Assembly (NCBI RefSeq): GCF_005222915.1
Contig: NZ_STFX01000010.1
Coordinates: forward strand, 62,001-126,000
Reading direction: 5' to 3'
From: Rhizobium sp. FKL33
Lineage (GTDB): Bacteria; Pseudomonadota; Alphaproteobacteria; Rhizobiales; Rhizobiaceae
Length of the DNA: 64,000 bases
This document shows positions 60,885 through 64,000 of the stretch, in pieces. The translations under genes and the position numbers were made by a program. Numbering within the stretch: position 1 is the stretch's first letter; every line of letters starts with the position of its first letter. The notes under the pieces were generated by a model. The model worked only from the letters and a program-made list of their open reading frames with translations, had not been told where the DNA came from and ran no database searches.

Positions 60885-61621
60885 TTCGATGCTCCGGATA
60901 GGGTCTGGGCGGGCGGTGTGAAGCGGGCGACGAGCGCGTGTCGATCGCCGGGATAGGTGAATTTCACATGCGTGACGGGACCTGCGCCGCTCCAGGTGCG
61001 ACGCTCGACCGCGAGGCAGGCGGCGCTTTTGTCGATGTCGAGCCGGGCGGCGACCTCCGAACTCGCCGATATGGCCGTGATGCGATGCTCTGCGGCGCTC
61101 CACGGCACTTCCTGGAGAAGCCAGGGCCCGGGGGCGTTTTGGGAGAAATCCGGCTTCGCGGCTTCTGGCACCGTGTCGAGATTGATGATCCGTTCTTCGA
61201 GGCAGAAGGGGCGGTTTGCCGCGAAATGAAGGCAGACGATGTCGGCGACCCGCGCCCCAGCGGTCAGTTCCAGGCGCTTGCGGTCATCAGCCGTCGCCTT
61301 GCGGGTGACGAAGCTGGCGATCTCGTAGCTATAGGCGAGATTGAGGCTCTGAACCTCCGCCTTGATGTCATGAATTTCGAGAATGGCAGACTGGGCCTTG
61401 GGAAAGGCGACGAAACTGCCGGACTTCTTACGCCGCTCGATCAACCCGGAATTGGCGAGCTGAGTCATGACTTTGTTGACCGTCATCCGCGAACAGCCGT
61501 AGTGTCCGGCGAGATCCACTTCGAAGGGGATGCGATGACCGGGCGGCCATTCTCCCGAGACGATGCGCGTCTCGATGTCGCTCAGAATTTTCTGGTGCAA
61601 GGATTCCTTGCTCGTTTCCAT
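60881..61621 (-). CDS. hutC: Histidine utilisation repressor HutC (GntR/UTRA)
   Basis: 246 residues. N-terminal GntR winged helix (ILSDIETRIVSGEWPPGHRIPFEVDLAGHYGCSRMTVNKVMTQLANSGLI) and a C-terminal UTRA domain ending TWSGAGPVTHVKFTYPGDRHALVARF, the HutC signature region that binds urocanate. It lies between hutF and hutH, 60 nt after hutF. A perfect ATGTATATACAT palindrome in front of hutF and hutI is its likely operator. Confidence 0.9.
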   Translation of the reverse strand: METSKESLHQKILSDIETRIVSGEWPPGHRIPFEVDLAGHYGCSRMTVNKVMTQLANSGLIERRKKSGSFVAFPKAQSAILEIHDIKAEVQSLNLAYSYEIASFVTRKATADDRKRLELTAGARVADIVCLHFAANRPFCLEERIINLDTVPEAAKPDFSQNAPGPWLLQEVPWSAAEHRITAISASSEVAARLDIDKSAACLAVERRTWSGAGPVTHVKFTYPGDRHALVARFTPPAQTLSGASK

Positions 61622-61640
61622 GGATCCGCCTCGTGTCCTG

Positions 61641-61679
61641 TTTCCGGCCGCGCTTACACCGCCTGTCGATCGCCGGAAA
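61641..61679 (-). repeat. Inverted repeat between hutF and hutC
   Basis: TTTCCGGC (61641-61648) and GCCGGAAA (61672-61679) are complementary, lying in the 60-nt gap. It has no T-run on the minus strand, so it is not a clear terminator. Confidence 0.3.
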
Positions 61680-61681
61680 GA

Positions 61682-63028
61682 TCAGGCGGCGAGAAGTCTC
61701 GCCATCGATGCGTGAAAGCGGCGGCTGATGGCGTCGCGCTGAAGATGGCGGCCGCCTTCGACGCGTTTGACGCCAGCGGTCCAGACCGCATCGACTCTGA
61801 GGCGGCCGGCGAAGATCCAGTGATCGAGGATCTGGTCGTCAGTAAGATGAGGCGCTTCCGACAGATCGAGACTGACAAGATCGGCCGTGTCGCCAATCGC
61901 GATCGATGCAGCTGCGCCGAGCGCCTGTGATCCGCCAACGAGCGCGCCATCGAACAGCCGCCGACCCGTCGAGCCGCCTGATGGCGCAATGACATTGCGG
62001 GCGCGGAGCGACAGACGCTGGGAATATTCGAGCGTCCGGAGTTCCTCGGAAACGGAAATCAGAACATTGGAGTCCGATCCGACGCCGAATGCGCCGCCAT
62101 GCTCCAGAAAAGCGGGCGCCGGGAAGACGCCGTCGCCGAGATTGGCTTCGGTGATCGGGCAAAGACCGGCCACGGCGCCCGACCGCGCCATGGCTTCGGT
62201 TTCCGCCCCAGTCATATGGGTGGCGTGGATCAGGCACCAGCGACCATCGACCGGCATATTGGCAAGCAGCCATTCCACCGGCCTTGTGCCCGACCAGGCG
62301 ACACAGTCTTCGACTTCTTTCACCTGCTCTGAAATGTGGATGTGAACTGGCCCGCCTTGGGCGAGGGGCAGGATCAATTTTAACTCTTCCGGTGTTGCGG
62401 CGCGGAGGCTGTGCGGCGCGATGCCGAGGCGTGCGCCTGGGAGCTGTTCGATGCGAGCGCGGCAGGCCTCCATCAAACGAGCATAGCTGTCGATCGAGTT
62501 GATGAAGCGCCGCTGTCCGTCGATCGGGGCTTGGCCGCCGAAGCCGGAATGGGCGTAGAACACCGGCAGCAAGGTCAGATGTATCCCGGCTTCGCTGGAG
62601 GCCGCCATGATGCGATTGGCGAGTTCGCCGATATCTGTATAAGCCGCGCCGTCCTTGTCGTGATGCACATAGTGGAACTCGCCGACGCGGCCAAAACCGG
62701 CTTCCAGCATTTCCATGTAAAGCTGCGCCGCCACGGCTTCCATGTCCTCGGGCGTCATGGTCAGCGCGAATTTGTACATGATGGACCGCCAGCTCCAGAA
62801 ATTGTCGGCGCCCGGCCCGCGAAGTTCGGCCAGTCCCGCCATGGCGCGCTGAAACGCATGGCTGTGGAGGTTCGGCATCGCGGGGATGAGGGCGTCGCAG
62901 GTTTCATCGCCAGGTTCGGCTGACACCCCGGTTTCCAACTCCGCGATCCGTCCATCCGCAAGCGTCAAACGGACGTCTTTTTCCCAGCCGGAGGGGGTGA
63001 GGGCGGTCTTGGCGTGAAGTCGGGTCAT
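61682..63028 (-). CDS. hutF: Formimidoylglutamate deiminase HutF
   Basis: 448 residues from ATG 63028 with GGAGAAG upstream; a longer frame to 63142 crosses the hutI control region. Amidohydrolase metal site ALIPAMPNLHSHAFQRAMAGL, then HISEQVKEVEDCVAW, HATHMTGAE and the last Asp region GVGSDSNVLISVSEELR. HutF deiminates formimidoylglutamate to formylglutamate, the five-step form of histidine breakdown. It starts the hutF-hutC-hutH unit and faces hutI across a 112-nt gap. Confidence 0.92.
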   Translation of the reverse strand: MTRLHAKTALTPSGWEKDVRLTLADGRIAELETGVSAEPGDETCDALIPAMPNLHSHAFQRAMAGLAELRGPGADNFWSWRSIMYKFALTMTPEDMEAVAAQLYMEMLEAGFGRVGEFHYVHHDKDGAAYTDIGELANRIMAASSEAGIHLTLLPVFYAHSGFGGQAPIDGQRRFINSIDSYARLMEACRARIEQLPGARLGIAPHSLRAATPEELKLILPLAQGGPVHIHISEQVKEVEDCVAWSGTRPVEWLLANMPVDGRWCLIHATHMTGAETEAMARSGAVAGLCPITEANLGDGVFPAPAFLEHGGAFGVGSDSNVLISVSEELRTLEYSQRLSLRARNVIAPSGGSTGRRLFDGALVGGSQALGAAASIAIGDTADLVSLDLSEAPHLTDDQILDHWIFAGRLRVDAVWTAGVKRVEGGRHLQRDAISRRFHASMARLLAA

Positions 63029-63097
63029 CGGCGTCTTCTCCGGTTGTCTGGTCCCAGTTGACGGCGGCTTGAAAATTTCGCTTGCCTGTCGATTATT

Positions 63098-63109
63098 ATG
63101 TATATACAT
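63098..63109. promoter_or_regulatory. HutC operator in the hutF-hutI gap
   Basis: ATGTATATACAT is a perfect 12-bp palindrome with the TGTA-N2-TACA core of HutC sites. It lies between the divergent hutF and hutI genes, where one repressor could control both. Confidence 0.7.
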
Positions 63110-63140
63110 GAATTGGAAAGATTGAAGCGGAATATCGAGC

Positions 63141-64000
63141 ATGGACCAGATTTTTTCGCGACCAAACGCGCTCTACAAAAACGCCCGCATCGGAACCATG
63201 GACCCAACCCGCGAGGGTCTCGGGATCATCGACAGAGGCGCGCTTCTCGTGCGGGACGGCCGGATCGCCTTTGTCGGCGAGGAAGGTGATCTTCCCTCCA
63301 GCGAAATGCTGACCGATACGGCTGTCTATGATCTCGAGGGCCGGTGGGTCACCCCAGGCCTTGTCGATTGCCACACCCATATCGTCCATGGCGGCAACCG
63401 CGCCCGCGAATTCGAAATGCGGCTCGCCGGCGCCAGCTATGAGGAAATCGCCCGCGCCGGCGGCGGCATCGTCTCCACCGTCAGCCAGACCAATGCTCTG
63501 ACCGTCGAGCAACTGGTCGAAGCTTCTTTGCCGCGGCTCGACACGTTGATCGCCGAAGGCGTCACGACGATCGAAGTAAAGTCCGGTTACGGGCTTACGA
63601 TCGAAGGTGAACTCAACATGCTCCGCGCCGCCCGTCGGCTCGGCGACATCAGACCGGTGCGAGTGGTCACCAGCTACCTGGCGGCGCATGCGACGCCGGC
63701 GGCCTATAAAGGCCGCAACGCCGATTACATTGCCGACGTCGTGCTTCCGGGCATGGCTCAGGCCAAAGCAGAAGGGCTCATCGACGCTGTGGACGGCTTC
63801 TGCGAAGGCATCGCCTTTTCGGTCGCCGAGATCGACACCGTCTTCCGGCATGCGCGAGACCTTGGCCTCCCGGTGAAATTGCATGCCGAGCAGCTTTCGA
63901 ACCTCGGCGGCGCCAAGCTCGCGGCATCCTTTGGCGCGCTTTCGGTGGATCATGTCGAATATCTCGATGACGAAGGTGTTGCCGCACTTCAGGCGTCGGG
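63141..64000 (+). CDS. hutI: Imidazolonepropionase HutI (5' part, runs off the right edge)
   Basis: The first 286 codons and two bases, from ATG 63141, are in the window; the start is [20 protein letters not shown]. The metal site [22 protein letters not shown] and GIVSTV, then [38 protein letters not shown] and [10 protein letters not shown] are the HutI pattern. It opens the imidazolone ring to give formimidoylglutamate. It is divergent from hutF. Urocanase (hutU), formylglutamate hydrolase (hutG) and perhaps a second hutH would be expected downstream, outside the window. Confidence 0.93.
   Translation, partial: MDQIFSRPNALYKNARIGTMDPTREGLGIIDRGALLVRDGRIAFVGEEGDLPSSEMLTDTAVYDLEGRWVTPGLVDCHTHIVHGGNRAREFEMRLAGASYEEIARAGGGIVSTVSQTNALTVEQLVEASLPRLDTLIAEGVTTIEVKSGYGLTIEGELNMLRAARRLGDIRPVRVVTSYLAAHATPAAYKGRNADYIADVVLPGMAQAKAEGLIDAVDGFCEGIAFSVAEIDTVFRHARDLGLPVKLHAEQLSNLGGAKLAASFGALSVDHVEYLDDEGVAALQAS

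Noticed and set aside
61104-63142. Longer N-terminal readings of hutF and hutH
   Set aside because: They run over hutC or the operator region and lack ribosome sites; the chosen starts have GGAG-type sites and typical family N-termini.
1-64000. CRISPR arrays, insertion sequences, prophage, tRNA or rRNA genes
   Set aside because: I saw no spaced direct repeats, transposase or integrase motifs, phage genes, or tRNA-like folds in either strand.

Overview
The window is 64 kb of GC-rich DNA, almost entirely coding, from a secondary replicon (megaplasmid or chromid) of an alphaproteobacterium, most likely of the Hyphomicrobiales (Rhizobiales). The main evidence is a complete repABC replication/partition module at 55.5-59.4 kb, with a counter-transcribed RNA predicted between repB and repC. 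Supporting evidence is the gene content: vanAB with a GntR-type vanR, an StcD-type N-methylproline demethylase, a 1231-residue PutA with an AsnC-type regulator, HutF-type histidine catabolism, and OppABC(DF) and LIV transporters. I see no rRNA, tRNA, insertion sequence, phage or CRISPR. The species cannot be named from what is visible. Layout, part 1. 0-10.9 kb: the start of a Tat-exported protein, an IorAB-type TPP/iron-sulfur 2-oxoacid oxidoreductase, a DapA-fold aldolase, and a mirrored pair of modules (cyclase-family hydrolase, FAD oxidoreductase, MarR; and FAD oxidoreductase, MarR). I read this as one catabolic regulon, possibly for indolic compounds, but the substrate is unproven. 10.9-16.1 kb: TetR, SDR and aldehyde dehydrogenase opposite a XylR/DmpR-type sigma-54 activator, with a full -24/-12 promoter and repeated upstream elements between them. 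16.1-22.2 kb: vanA-vanR-vanB, a StcD-like demethylase and a DMT exporter. 22.2-28.3 kb: an RND efflux pump with two different membrane-fusion lipoproteins and a divergent TetR. 28.4-33.9 kb: a peptide-type ABC importer. Layout, part 2. 33.9-39.6 kb: a FecR-TPR-beta-barrel protein translationally coupled to a CHASE2 nucleotide cyclase. 39.6-46.5 kb: gluconokinase, ureohydrolase, PutA, its AsnC-type regulator and a LysR regulator. 46.5-55.1 kb: an eight-gene operon in which two aldehyde dehydrogenases and an SDR flank a LIV-type ABC importer. 55.1-59.4 kb: repABC. 59.4-64 kb: hutF-hutC-hutH facing a truncated hutI. How the genes fit together: the replicon looks specialised for taking up and oxidising plant-derived compounds. 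Two SDR/aldehyde dehydrogenase sets suit phenylpropanoid or benzylic alcohols and aldehydes. VanAB would demethylate vanillate. The other sets cover amino acids and related compounds (proline, N-methylproline, histidine, guanidino compounds, peptides). The most unusual gene is the hutH-like one: it keeps the fold and several active-site positions but lacks exactly the Ala-Ser-Gly triplet that forms the MIO cofactor of ammonia-lyases.
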